In this document: positions 53,934 to 63,462 of the stretch, in pieces
Numbering within the stretch: position 1 is the stretch's first letter
How the letters are laid out: each line of letters starts with the position of its first letter
Assembly (NCBI RefSeq): GCF_003014575.1
Contig: NZ_PYGF01000007.1
Coordinates: forward strand, 212,580-276,579
Source: Cecembia rubra
GTDB taxonomy: Bacteria; Bacteroidota; Bacteroidia; Cytophagales; Cyclobacteriaceae
Direction of reading: 5' to 3'
DNA: 64,000 bases
Made by a program: the position numbers and the translations under genes
Notes under the pieces: model-generated
Seen by the model: the letters and a program-made list of their open reading frames with translations, nothing else
The model's database searches: none
Told to the model about the DNA's origin: nothing

Positions 53934-56186
53934 TCAATAATAAATTACCCAACCATCCAGTTCATGTTGCCTGGAAAAACGGTCTTTGGGTATTTCCACC
54001 ATAGGTTTTTTCAGCCGGCTTTTCTTCACTAGTAAAACCGAAGATTCTGGACATTCATGGATAAACCATTCCGGATTTTCCTTTAAGTTGATCAGGTTTT
54101 TTTTCCAATTGTTGGTCTTTTCAAACTGGGTTTCCCTGTTCAGGTCATCCGAACCATCATAGAGTGAAATGATATTTTTATCTGACAAAAATGAAATTGA
54201 GGGCATCCTTCTGTCATATACCAATACATTTTTCCTTTCCGACAGGTTTTCATTCAAAAAGCTGACAATGTTTCTGGCATCATTGACCATTCCCGCATTG
54301 TTGATAAACACATAGCTGGAAGCTGCTGTGATTCCCATAATAAAAAGATAGGCATTGATAACAGTCCTGTCTTTCACCCTCATTGGCAAAAGCCTGATGG
54401 TTAGGATCACGGTAGTTGTCAACACCAAAACAAAGTAAAATTTATAATTTAGGACAAGATCTGGTTCTATGAAACTACTTATCCCCAGACCGATAAGGAT
54501 AAGCATTTGAAAAATAAACAAAGCCTTGTCCCATTTTTCCTGAGTTTTCTTTTTCATATTCAGCCAGGTAGCCGCACCTACAATGGCAATTCCTGGATAG
54601 ATTGGCAAGATGTACAACACCAATTTGGATTGACTTAAGGAAAAAAACAGCAGGGGCACTAATACCCAGCTCATGAGGCTGAGTAATTCTTTGTTTTTTT
54701 CTTGCCAAGCTTCCTTTACTTTGGAGAGAATCACTAAAAACCAAGGGAAAGCAGTGGCAATTACAATAGGGATATAAAACCAAAAAGGTTGGCTTCTTTT
54801 GAAGGTGTCAGTGGCAAAGCGCTCCAACGTATGCTTGAAGAGAAAATAATCCAAAAACTGTCTGTCTTCTAAAAATAATAAGATAAACCAGCTGAAGCCG
54901 AGAAGAAGAAACATTGAAATTCCTAAAACATGTGTGGATAACTTCCCTAAGGACAGTTTAAGGAAGGATTTTTGGGCAAGAAGCAGCACTACAGGAATAA
55001 TCAGTACTACCGGTCCTTTGGTAAGGAAGCCAAGACCCAATAAAAAATAATACATTAACAGGTCCTTTTGTTGATAACTTTTCAGGTACCTGAACCAAAA
55101 CAGCAATGCAGATAGAACAAAAGTCGCCAAATAGGCATCCGTAGTCAGACCTCTTCCAGCTATTATTACTGTGGGCAAAGAAGCATAGATTAAAGCAGCG
55201 TAAAATGCCCCGTTTTCCTCATTAAAGATCAATTTCCAAATCCTGAAGACCAGCCAAATCTGTAATAGAATGGCCAGCTGTAAAAAAAACCTTGCTGACC
55301 AAGGGGATATTCCAAATAATTTATAGGATAAAGCTGTGATCCAATAAGTAACTGGAGGCTTATGATAATGGTAAATGCCCATCAACTGGGGATGGAGATA
55401 ATCTCCGGTTTCCAACATCTCTTTAGGGATTTGGGCGTAGCGTGCCTCGCTGCTTTCGGTAACGCCCCATCCTCCAAGGTTGAAAAAAAGGACCATTGCA
55501 GTGAAAACCAACAAGGCCGAAAGCCTGTAAGGCTTGAATTTTTGAAAAAGGGAGATGGATCTTTTCACGTTATGGTGGAAATTGAGATGGAGGTTTCTGA
55601 AATATACTACCAGTCCAAAAGACTGGCCAATAAATAATACAGCATCTTTCCTGAAAATCGCATAAACCGCGATAATCAAAGAACCTACTATACTGATATA
55701 CCAGAATGAGGTAGGAAATACGGAATCTTTGATTTTTTCGGAATGGATCCATTGGACCACAAATCTGGAAGTGAAAATAAGCTGACCCAATGTGCCCCAT
55801 GTCAGTAGCATACTTTCAATTTCGGGATTCTCCAGTAGCCTTTCCCAGTTGTAATCCAATCCAAAAACCAAGAAGGCAAATAAGGAAAATGGTAGTAAAT
55901 AGGCAAAATACCTTAAAGCCATGGGGAGCTTATTCCATTCTCCTTTCAGCTGTAGGTTACGGATATATATCAGGTAACCGACCAATTGGCCTCCAACAAT
56001 CACGATATCACTTCTGAAAAACCCGTAAAGAATCAGTAGAAGGGAGGCAAAGAGACTTAGCTGCCAAAAAACAGATGGCGATACGACCCGATTGGCTTTT
56101 TCAGACTGGAGTAGTTGGACTATAAATCGTGCCGCAAAAAGTGCTTGGGCGATAAGCCCCATTCCTATTAGCAAAAAACTATTCAT
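53934..56186 (-). CDS. Double LAB_N domain fused to ArnT-like glycosyltransferase (GT39/GT83)
   Basis: This 750-residue polytopic protein has two consecutive copies of the small lipid-A-disaccharide-synthase N-terminal (LAB_N) membrane domain: FAARFIVQLLQSEK...GGQLVGYLIYIRNLQL at about 17-80 and FTSRFVVQWIHSEK...GQSFGLVVYFRNLHL at about 137-202. An ArnT/PMT-type transferase follows from about 225, with GVTESSEARYAQIPKEMLETGDYL and HYHKPPVTYWITAL, the acidic catalytic Glu region and sugar-lipid-binding loop. Likely transfers a sugar from polyprenyl phosphate to lipid A. Overlaps the GT2 gene by eight bases. Confidence 0.88.
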   Translation of the reverse strand: MNSFLLIGMGLIAQALFAARFIVQLLQSEKANRVVSPSVFWQLSLFASLLLILYGFFRSDIVIVGGQLVGYLIYIRNLQLKGEWNKLPMALRYFAYLLPFSLFAFLVFGLDYNWERLLENPEIESMLLTWGTLGQLIFTSRFVVQWIHSEKIKDSVFPTSFWYISIVGSLIIAVYAIFRKDAVLFIGQSFGLVVYFRNLHLNFHHNVKRSISLFQKFKPYRLSALLVFTAMVLFFNLGGWGVTESSEARYAQIPKEMLETGDYLHPQLMGIYHYHKPPVTYWITALSYKLFGISPWSARFFLQLAILLQIWLVFRIWKLIFNEENGAFYAALIYASLPTVIIAGRGLTTDAYLATFVLSALLFWFRYLKSYQQKDLLMYYFLLGLGFLTKGPVVLIIPVVLLLAQKSFLKLSLGKLSTHVLGISMFLLLGFSWFILLFLEDRQFLDYFLFKHTLERFATDTFKRSQPFWFYIPIVIATAFPWFLVILSKVKEAWQEKNKELLSLMSWVLVPLLFFSLSQSKLVLYILPIYPGIAIVGAATWLNMKKKTQEKWDKALFIFQMLILIGLGISSFIEPDLVLNYKFYFVLVLTTTVILTIRLLPMRVKDRTVINAYLFIMGITAASSYVFINNAGMVNDARNIVSFLNENLSERKNVLVYDRRMPSISFLSDKNIISLYDGSDDLNRETQFEKTNNWKKNLINLKENPEWFIHECPESSVLLVKKSRLKKPMVEIPKDRFSRQHELDGWVIYY

Positions 56187-56907
56187 TGATGAAGGGTTTA
56201 TGAACTATTTCCGTTTGGAAAGGTACATTCCTTTTTTTGAGACGGTAAACCAGCAGTGTGTCCAAAAAGGGCTGCACCATGCGATTAAAAGCATTGAATT
56301 TGGATTGACCCTCTACTCTTGGATAATGGTTAATGGGTATGATTTTAATTTTTCCACCATAAATCTGGGAAAGTGCCGGGAAAAAACGGTGAAAACCATT
56401 GAAAAAGGGTAGCCTGACTGCAAAGTCCCTTTGAAAAATCTTCAATGGACATCCTGTATCTTTCACACCATCATTGAGGAAGCTGTTTCTCACCCAATTG
56501 GCAAATCCTGAGGAAATTTTTTTACCTAAACCATCCTTGCGGCCCTGCCTTTCTCCGGCAACCAATTGAAAATCCTCTATAAAAGGCTCAAATTTGAGGA
56601 AATCCATGGCTGAAGTCTGAAGATCTGCATCAATATAAGCCACCCAATCAGTCTGAGACTGGTCAAATCCTGCCTTGATTGCGGCGCTGAGACCAAAATT
56701 TCTTGAAAAAGAAATAAAACCATACCGTGAGTTTTCCTTACATACTTCCTGGATTTTTTCCAATGAACTGTCTGAGGATCCATCATTTACAAATAGGACA
56801 AACACCCTATATGCGGATTGCGCAATATATTCATCAAGTGCCTGCTTGACTCTTAAAATATTTCCCTCCTCATTGTATACAGGGACAATTACAGTAATTG
56901 ACTTCAT
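56179..56907 (-). CDS. GT2 glycosyltransferase (DPM1/ArnC-like)
   Basis: This 242-residue GT-A protein carries VIVPVYNEEGN at the start, VNDGSSDSS, and the metal-binding DADLQT (DxD). The later KDTGCPLKIFQRD and FHRFFPAL stretches are typical of polyprenyl-phosphate sugar transferases. The C-terminal membrane helices of ArnC or GtrB are absent. It probably makes the polyprenyl-phosphate sugar used by the following fused transferase, with which it overlaps by eight bases. Confidence 0.92.
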   Translation of the reverse strand: MKSITVIVPVYNEEGNILRVKQALDEYIAQSAYRVFVLFVNDGSSDSSLEKIQEVCKENSRYGFISFSRNFGLSAAIKAGFDQSQTDWVAYIDADLQTSAMDFLKFEPFIEDFQLVAGERQGRKDGLGKKISSGFANWVRNSFLNDGVKDTGCPLKIFQRDFAVRLPFFNGFHRFFPALSQIYGGKIKIIPINHYPRVEGQSKFNAFNRMVQPFLDTLLVYRLKKRNVPFQTEIVHKPFINE

Positions 56908-57091
56908 GAAATATGCTTCAAAAGTTGGGTTGCCTTTTCTGGTACTTGGATGCTCGAATATGAATTCTGAACATTATTCTTTATCACGGCTTTTGTCCTA
57001 TTTGGAACCGAAATGTAAAATTGTACCAAATCAAGCTGTAAATTTAGGAATAAATAGCAATCAAAAAATTTAAGGCAATAACCTTATCCCT

Positions 57092-57955
57092 ATGGCTGGA
57101 TTTTTAAACCAACCCTATCCCTGTGAAATGCCATCATTTGGTAGAAGTTTCCAGCTTGGCTTATTCATTGGCTTCTTTATTTTTCTTTTTCTATTGGTAT
57201 TTCAGCCCTTTGGATTGGAACAGATTCCCAAGTCCCAGCGTCCCTGGTTGATTTTAGGTTATGGGCTGATTACCTTTTTTTCCGTTCTTATTTTCCAACA
57301 GGGTATTCAAAAATTGTTTCCTGGCTTCTTTCAAGAAAAGTACTGGACCACAGGAAGGGAAATTGTGGAAAACTTATCTATTCTTATATTGATCGGCATA
57401 GGTAATTATTTCTACACCATCTATATTGGTGGGGCAGATTGGTCTTTATCGCGCTTTTTATTCTTATTGGGTGCTACCTTTGCTGTAGGTGTTTTCCCTA
57501 TAATTGGTTTGGTTTTTTTGAACTACACAAAAAGACTGAAAGAAAACCTGAAAGTCGCCTATGAACTGGAAAGTTCCCTTTCCTTAAAACATGAAAAGCC
57601 TACAGGATACCAAAGTATGGTTACTATTCCTTCCCAATACCGGCAGGAAGACCTTCAACTTCATCTTGATGATCTGTTGTGGATCTGTTCTGCGGACAAT
57701 TATGTTGAGGTTTATTTTAAACAAAAAGGACAGCTCAAAAAAACCTTAGTAAGGAACAACCTTGCCGCACTTGAGGAGGAGTTATCCACAATGGGTCTGC
57801 TTCGTACCCACCGCTCTTTTATCGCCAATTTGAAGCTTGTTTCACACATTGAGGGTAACGCTCAGGGATACCAATTGATCTTTGAAGGACTGAAAGAGGT
57901 AGTCCCTGTCTCTAGAAAATATGCGCCTCAAATCAGAAATTGGCTGAACAGTTAG
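57092..57955 (+). CDS. Membrane-bound LytTR transcription regulator
   Basis: This 287-residue protein has four N-terminal membrane helices (about 24-44, 53-73, 92-112, 121-145), then a coiled linker and a LytTR DNA-binding domain from about residue 180 (DLLWICSADNYVEVYF, LLRTHRSFIANLKLV, VPVSRKYAPQIRNWL). There is no receiver domain, so signal input is presumably through the membrane part. It is divergent from the lipid-A-like glycosyltransferase operon, which makes that operon a candidate target. Confidence 0.93.
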   Translation: MAGFLNQPYPCEMPSFGRSFQLGLFIGFFIFLFLLVFQPFGLEQIPKSQRPWLILGYGLITFFSVLIFQQGIQKLFPGFFQEKYWTTGREIVENLSILILIGIGNYFYTIYIGGADWSLSRFLFLLGATFAVGVFPIIGLVFLNYTKRLKENLKVAYELESSLSLKHEKPTGYQSMVTIPSQYRQEDLQLHLDDLLWICSADNYVEVYFKQKGQLKKTLVRNNLAALEEELSTMGLLRTHRSFIANLKLVSHIEGNAQGYQLIFEGLKEVVPVSRKYAPQIRNWLNS

Positions 57956-58040
57956 CTTGTCATTTATCCCTAAACCTTGTCCAAAAGCCCTATTTCAATC
58001 ATATCAAGTGGGATTCTGCTATGTTTGAAATAAAAAAGCC

Positions 58041-58724
58041 ATGGAGAAATTTTTGCAAACCCTATTAGTTATCCACATTGCTGCGGGAAGTGCCGCATTG
58101 CTTTCAGGAATAGCGGCCATCATTTTCAAAAAAGGTAAGAAGGGCCATAACCTAAGTGGGAAAATGTATTATTGGTCGATGTTGATCATTGGTATTACTG
58201 CTTTTGGTATTGCTATACCGAAGGGAAATATGTTTCTCCTCATGATCGGTGGATTCAGTACCTATATGACTTTGACAGGATATAGGTTTTTGCAGTTCAG
58301 GAGGAATCAGGGCTTAAAGTTTGGGTTTTGGGATTATGTTTTCATTGTGACTGGATTCGTCACCCTGATTATTCCTACCCTTTATTTCACCCAGGTTGGA
58401 TGGCACAAGATTGGGGGATTTGGGGTGGTATTTGTTGTTTTTGGTTTGATGTTGGCAGGTATGCTTCTTGGTGACTTGAGAATAGGCAGAAAGTTAACCA
58501 CATATCCTAGGGCTTGGTTTTTGAATATGCACATCAGCAGGATGATGGGGGCATTTATAGCTACTTGTACTGCTTTTCTGGTACAAAACTGGCATACTGA
58601 TCCGGTATTTATTGCCTGGCTTTTGCCTACTGTTGTTTTCACTCCTGTGATCATTTATTATCAGAGGAAGTACAAAGTAAGCTCCAGCCAATTGAAGGCG
58701 AAGACTGTGGTGGGTAAGTATTGA
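58041..58724 (+). CDS. DUF2306 membrane protein
   Basis: This 227-residue protein has six to seven hydrophobic segments. The first helix reads LLVIHIAAGSAALLSGIAAIIFKKG with GHNLSGKMYYWSM after it, the recognisable DUF2306 start with a conserved His in the membrane. Later LNMHISRMMGAFIA and PTLYF also fit. His residues could ligate heme, but no function is established. It stands between a LytTR regulator and an APC permease with no clear operon link. Confidence 0.8.
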   Translation: MEKFLQTLLVIHIAAGSAALLSGIAAIIFKKGKKGHNLSGKMYYWSMLIIGITAFGIAIPKGNMFLLMIGGFSTYMTLTGYRFLQFRRNQGLKFGFWDYVFIVTGFVTLIIPTLYFTQVGWHKIGGFGVVFVVFGLMLAGMLLGDLRIGRKLTTYPRAWFLNMHISRMMGAFIATCTAFLVQNWHTDPVFIAWLLPTVVFTPVIIYYQRKYKVSSSQLKAKTVVGKY

Positions 58725-58830
58725 ATGGGAAGAATCGAAGGTAAAATACCAATGCCTTTTAGATAAAAAAAATTACACTTTGAATTGACTGAAATAAATG
58801 AGATTTTGCTTGTCTGCAAATTCAAAACAG

Positions 58831-60309
58831 ATGAGCAATTCTTCACTCAGCAGGCAATTGGGACTGATGGGCCTAATCGCAACGGGAGTTTGTTCCATGT
58901 TGGGAGCTTCCATTAATGTTGTGCCCTTTATGATCCAAAGGCACGTGCCTGGCATAGGTCCATATGTACTGCCAGCATTCGTTTTCGCCGCCATACCGGC
59001 TATTCTTGCTGCCTTGGCGTATAGTATGTTGGCCACCGCCATGCCAAGAGCCGGCGGAAGCTATATTTATGCCAGTAGGGGGCTTAATCCCTATCTGGGT
59101 TTTGTGGCAAGTTTTTCTCAATGGTTTGGTCTTTCTATTGTTATAGGGGTAGTGGCCTATGTTACAATTCCTTTTTTAAGGGATATTGCTCTTGCTTTAC
59201 AATGGGAAGAGTTGGCCTTGGCAATGAATACAGGTTGGATAAGGGTGATCCTCGCATTGATCCTGGTCTGGGTTTTTGTCTGGGTCAATATTAAAGGTGC
59301 AAAATCCTATGAAAAAACAGTTATACCATTGATGATATTGATGTTTTTAATGGGAGGAGTAGTTATCATTGCTGGTTTTAATTTTACCCCAATAGATTTT
59401 GCACAAAGTGTTTTTGAGAAAACAGGGCAAGAAATTATTCCATTTGAAACGCAAACATTCAACCTAGCCACTTTTTTATCAGCCGGAGCTTTGTTATTTG
59501 CCAGCTTTATTGGTTTTGACAGTATAGCCCAAGCTGGAGGTGAAGCAAAAGAGCCCACAAAAAAACTGCCTTTAGCGATTGGTTTGACCATACTGGTTGT
59601 GGGAGGATATTATATGTTATTTACTGCGGCTGTTTACCATACTGTTCCTTGGTCATTTGTAGCTGAAGAAGCCATGAAAGGGGATATAACCGCTCCTGGA
59701 CTTTTGGCTTACCTCTTACCTTCCTGGCTTACAGTGGTTATAGTAGGAGGTGCCGCGATTGCACTGATCAACGACCTTCCGGCGATGCTGCTTTCAGTTT
59801 CCCGTTTGATGTTTGCTTGGGCTGAGGATGGCATTTTTCCGAGCAGGATCACCAAAATCCACCCAAAATTCCAAACGCCTTATCTGGCCATCATCCTAAG
59901 TGGTTTTATGGCAAGTGTCGGCATTTTGGGGAGTCATTTTGCAGGAAATTTCTTTCTGGGAATTGACATTATGGTGACTTCTATGATGGTCAATTTCCTG
60001 CTAATGTGTCTTACATTATTGACTGTAGAAAAAGTAAATCCCCTCCTGGCCAACGAGATCAATATCTTTAAAAGTAGAATCATAAGACGTTTGATCGGCT
60101 ATAGCGGAACTTTGGTTTTATTGTTTTTCCTCCTAATACATACCTTTAAAGACCTTCAAAGTGAAACAGATGCATGGTATTTTCACTCAACACCCATTTG
60201 GCTGATCGTCATGGCCTTGGCTTCTCTATTATTCTACAGTAAATTCAGGGCTATGAAGAAAAACGGTGTAGATACAGATAAACTTTTCCAACAATTACCT
60301 TCAGAATGA
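58831..60309 (+). CDS. APC-superfamily amino acid permease
   Basis: This polytopic inner-membrane transporter has twelve segments. It starts with RQLGLMGLIATGVCSMLGASINVVPFMI, the glycine-rich first helix that binds substrate in APC transporters, then PRAGGSYIYASRGLNPYLGF and FIGFDSIAQAGGEAKEPTKKLP, the typical helix 6-7 region. ATG 58831 gives 492 residues; ATG 58798 adds eleven polar residues and is less likely. Its end overlaps the AKR-RidA gene by four bases (ATGA), so the transporter and that enzyme are co-translated. Confidence 0.9.
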   Translation: MSNSSLSRQLGLMGLIATGVCSMLGASINVVPFMIQRHVPGIGPYVLPAFVFAAIPAILAALAYSMLATAMPRAGGSYIYASRGLNPYLGFVASFSQWFGLSIVIGVVAYVTIPFLRDIALALQWEELALAMNTGWIRVILALILVWVFVWVNIKGAKSYEKTVIPLMILMFLMGGVVIIAGFNFTPIDFAQSVFEKTGQEIIPFETQTFNLATFLSAGALLFASFIGFDSIAQAGGEAKEPTKKLPLAIGLTILVVGGYYMLFTAAVYHTVPWSFVAEEAMKGDITAPGLLAYLLPSWLTVVIVGGAAIALINDLPAMLLSVSRLMFAWAEDGIFPSRITKIHPKFQTPYLAIILSGFMASVGILGSHFAGNFFLGIDIMVTSMMVNFLLMCLTLLTVEKVNPLLANEINIFKSRIIRRLIGYSGTLVLLFFLLIHTFKDLQSETDAWYFHSTPIWLIVMALASLLFYSKFRAMKKNGVDTDKLFQQLPSE

Positions 60310-61766
60310 AAACAATACAATATACGGAATTGGCCCCTGGTCTAAGAATTTCAAAAGCACTTACTGGATTATGGCAGATTGCCGATATGGAAAGGGATGG
60401 AAATGAACTTGATCCGAACAAGACTGCCGAGGCAATGCTGCCTTATGTCAGGGCTGGCTTGACAACTTTTGATATGGCAGACCATTATGGTTCGGCCGAG
60501 GTCATTGCCGGCACTTTTCAAAAAAAGTTTGGATCAGATTATCCCAGTCAAATGCTGACCAAGTGGGTTCCGAAACCTGGAAGATCCAACAAGGATGAAG
60601 TCAGGGCAGCTGTTCAACATTCGCTCAGCCGGCTTCAGGCAGAAAAGCTGGATTTGCTGCAATTTCATGCCTGGAATTACCTGGATCCGGTTTGGCTGGA
60701 CCAATTGTTTTGGTTGAATGAATTGAGAGAAGAAGGGCTGATCGGACATTTGGGCCTGACTAATTTTGATGCTGCGCATTTGAGGATGGTGTGTGCTTCG
60801 GGAATCCCCATAGTATCCAATCAGGTCTGCCATTCTTTGGTTGATGGCAGGGCAGCAGGAGATATGGCAGAAGTCTGTAGAGCGTTCGGTGTAAAGGTAC
60901 TTGCATTCGGCACATTGGCAGGAGGCTTTCTTTCCAAAAAATGGCTAGGTAGGCCGGAACCGACCATTGATAATGGGGCCACTTGGTCGCAGATGAAGTA
61001 CAAGCGTTTTATTGATGCTGCCGGAGGTTGGGATAAATTTCAGGAACTTCTGCATGATGTTGAGAAGGTTGCCAGAAAACATGGGGTTTCATTGGCCAAT
61101 ATTGCTACCAAGTACATCATGGATCAGGACTTTGTTGGAGGTGTTATTATTGGGGCAAGACTTGGCCAAAGCGTTCATATAGATGATACTTCGCAATTAT
61201 TTTCATTTGAGTTGGATGAGGAGGATAAAAAAGTTATCCACAGTGCCTGTCAAACACTGGCCCCAATACCTGGGGATTGTGGGGATGAATACCGAAAACC
61301 CCCATTTTTGACAGCTTCAGGAGATTTAAGCCATCATTTGGATGCCATGCCCAAGCCTTATGAAGTGGTCCAAGGTCCAAATGGTTCTTTAAAAGTTTTC
61401 AGTGGGACACCCTGGGAGGGGATGGCTGGATATTGCAGGGCAGTAAGAAAAGGGAACCGCATTTCAGTATCAGGAACCACCGCCACGCATGGTAACAAAA
61501 TGATAGGAGGAAATGATCCTGCATCACAGGCAACTTTTGTATTGGATAAAATCGAAGGGGCAATATTATCTTTAGGTGGAAAACTAGAGGATGTTGTGCG
61601 GACCAGAATTTTCGTCAATAATGTGGATAACTGGGAGCCTGTTGCCCGTGCACATGGAAGGCGCTTTGAAGGAATTCAGCCAGCCAATACCCTAGTGGAA
61701 GCTAAATTGGTAGGAGAAGGTTACCTGGTGGAGATTGAGGCCGAGGCAGAGCTAAGTGACAATTAA
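60306..61766 (+). CDS. Aldo/keto reductase fused to a RidA-like domain
   Basis: This 486-residue fusion has residues 1-330 as an aldo/keto reductase with the full tetrad: Asp56 and Tyr61 (FDMADHYG), Lys86 (LTKW) and His121 (FHAW), and the NADP-binding GLTNFD and GGVIIGARL segments. Residues about 365-486 form a YjgF/RidA domain (VSGTTATHG, GKLEDVVRTRIFVNNV, EIEAEAEL). The Arg that binds the imine carboxylate in RidA (PARS) is Asn461 here (PANT), so classical enamine deamination is unlikely. Co-translated with the APC permease, so a substrate may be imported and processed. Confidence 0.9.
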   Translation: MKTIQYTELAPGLRISKALTGLWQIADMERDGNELDPNKTAEAMLPYVRAGLTTFDMADHYGSAEVIAGTFQKKFGSDYPSQMLTKWVPKPGRSNKDEVRAAVQHSLSRLQAEKLDLLQFHAWNYLDPVWLDQLFWLNELREEGLIGHLGLTNFDAAHLRMVCASGIPIVSNQVCHSLVDGRAAGDMAEVCRAFGVKVLAFGTLAGGFLSKKWLGRPEPTIDNGATWSQMKYKRFIDAAGGWDKFQELLHDVEKVARKHGVSLANIATKYIMDQDFVGGVIIGARLGQSVHIDDTSQLFSFELDEEDKKVIHSACQTLAPIPGDCGDEYRKPPFLTASGDLSHHLDAMPKPYEVVQGPNGSLKVFSGTPWEGMAGYCRAVRKGNRISVSGTTATHGNKMIGGNDPASQATFVLDKIEGAILSLGGKLEDVVRTRIFVNNVDNWEPVARAHGRRFEGIQPANTLVEAKLVGEGYLVEIEAEAELSDN

Positions 61767-61843
61767 GTTTTAAATTTCTAGTCAAGAGAATAATATCGAA
61801 AAGCCATCAATAAACATACCCTTAAAGACTTATCCACATAACC

Positions 61844-63346
61844 ATGATCAGAAAAAACATCACATTTCCCATGCTATTGGCACTATTGATATTTTGCTTC
61901 AGTGCAAAGGCTCAGGAGGAGAAAAAGGATATCCCGGAAGCGTTGGTATTTGAAACCCTTCACGAAGGAACCTTCCATGGTGTCAAACTGCGCTACAAGG
62001 CCATTGCGGGAGAGACACATCTGAAAAATGCAGATGGAGAGCCTGTAGCGTCCATTTGGTCAACTTCATACCTTAAGGAGGATCCTAATCCTTCTAGAAG
62101 GCCTGTGACTTTTATTTTTAATGGAGGACCTGGATCGGCATCCGTTTGGTTACATATGGGTGTTTTTGGTCCAAAAGTAGTCCATGTGGATTCAGATGCT
62201 CGTATAGACGATGGTGCTGCGCCTTTTGAAGTTATAGACAATGATCTGGCCTTACTGGATATTACTGACCTTGTATTTGTGGACCCGGTGGGAACAGGTT
62301 ATTCCAAGGTAATCGGCAAAGGAAAGAATGAAGATTTCTGGGGTTTGACAGAAGATGCCAGATCCATTGCCCAATTTATGCGCTTGTGGATAACCCGTAA
62401 CCAACGTTGGCAATCACCAAAGTATCTGGCAGGAGAAAGCTTTGGTACTACCCGGGCTGTTGCCGTAACAGCCGCTTTGGAAGGTGGGGGACAGACCATG
62501 GCATTGAATGGTTTGATCCTTATTTCCCAGGCATTGGATTACCAGGGAAGCACATCCGTACATGATAATATTGCTTCTTATTTTACCTATTTTCCCACCA
62601 TGGCAGCCACCGCCTGGTATCATGGTAAAGCCGGTCAGGGTAAAAAATTAGAGGATTTTTTACAAGAAGCCAGAGAATTTGCCTACCAGATATATTTGCA
62701 GGCACTTTACCAGGGAAATCAGTTATCCACAGAGAATAAAAAAACCTTGGCAAGCAGGATTTCATACTTTCTTGGCCTTGACCCTGAATATGTGCTTTTG
62801 TCTGACAATAGAATACTTACCTCCCGCTTCAAAAAAGAGTTAATGAGAAGGGAGGGCAAAACTATCGGTACTTTGGATGGACGGTATCTGGGTGAAGAAG
62901 GAGATCAGGCTGCAGACCGGCCCACCTTGGGAGACCCTTCCAGTTATGGCATCGATGCAGCTTACACAGCGGCCTTGAATGATTATTTTGCCAGGACGCT
63001 TAAGGTGAAAATTGAACAACCATACCTTACATCCAATGGAAGTATTGGAGGCAAATGGAACTGGAGACCAGTACCAGAAGGGGCTTATTGGGAGCCCTCT
63101 TATGTGAATGTGGCAAGGAGTCTTGGAGAATCGATGAGGAGGAATAAAGACCTGAAAGTCCTTGTAGCCAATGGCTATTATGACCTGATTACCCCTTTCT
63201 TGGATGCTGAATATACCTTTGCCCGTCATGATATTCCCATGGAAAGGGTGAGAATGACTTATTACGAAGCAGGGCATATGATGTACAACCATAGGCCTGA
63301 TTTTGAAAAACTTGTTAAGGATATTCGGGAGTTTATGGGAAGGTAA
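61844..63346 (+). CDS. Serine carboxypeptidase, peptidase family S10
   Basis: This 500-residue secreted enzyme has a signal peptide ending at AKAQ. The S10 signature is complete: NGGPGSAS oxyanion region (93-100), nucleophile GESFG (Ser199; Tyr is replaced by Phe), Asp447 (VANGYYDLITPF) and His478 (EAGHMMY). It removes C-terminal residues from peptides at the cell surface or in the periplasm. A perfect DnaA-box word at 61830-61838 sits directly before the ATG. It is followed by the 192-bp repeat region. Confidence 0.95.
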   Translation: MIRKNITFPMLLALLIFCFSAKAQEEKKDIPEALVFETLHEGTFHGVKLRYKAIAGETHLKNADGEPVASIWSTSYLKEDPNPSRRPVTFIFNGGPGSASVWLHMGVFGPKVVHVDSDARIDDGAAPFEVIDNDLALLDITDLVFVDPVGTGYSKVIGKGKNEDFWGLTEDARSIAQFMRLWITRNQRWQSPKYLAGESFGTTRAVAVTAALEGGGQTMALNGLILISQALDYQGSTSVHDNIASYFTYFPTMAATAWYHGKAGQGKKLEDFLQEAREFAYQIYLQALYQGNQLSTENKKTLASRISYFLGLDPEYVLLSDNRILTSRFKKELMRREGKTIGTLDGRYLGEEGDQAADRPTLGDPSSYGIDAAYTAALNDYFARTLKVKIEQPYLTSNGSIGGKWNWRPVPEGAYWEPSYVNVARSLGESMRRNKDLKVLVANGYYDLITPFLDAEYTFARHDIPMERVRMTYYEAGHMMYNHRPDFEKLVKDIREFMGR

Positions 63347-63462
63347 TGGTAAGGCTGAGGTCGATTTTCGAGACAAGTGGTGGATCATATTAAAATCGCC
63401 ACAAAGGCTCGAAGGTTAATTGTGGATAAAGAGCGACCCTGGCGAAAAACCTTGCGCTCTCT
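63347..63462. other. Non-coding leader of the tandem repeat
   Basis: A degenerate partial copy of the unit's GCGAAAAACCTTGCGCTCT segment is present, and one TGTGGATAA at 63421-63429. No gene is seen. Confidence 0.5.
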
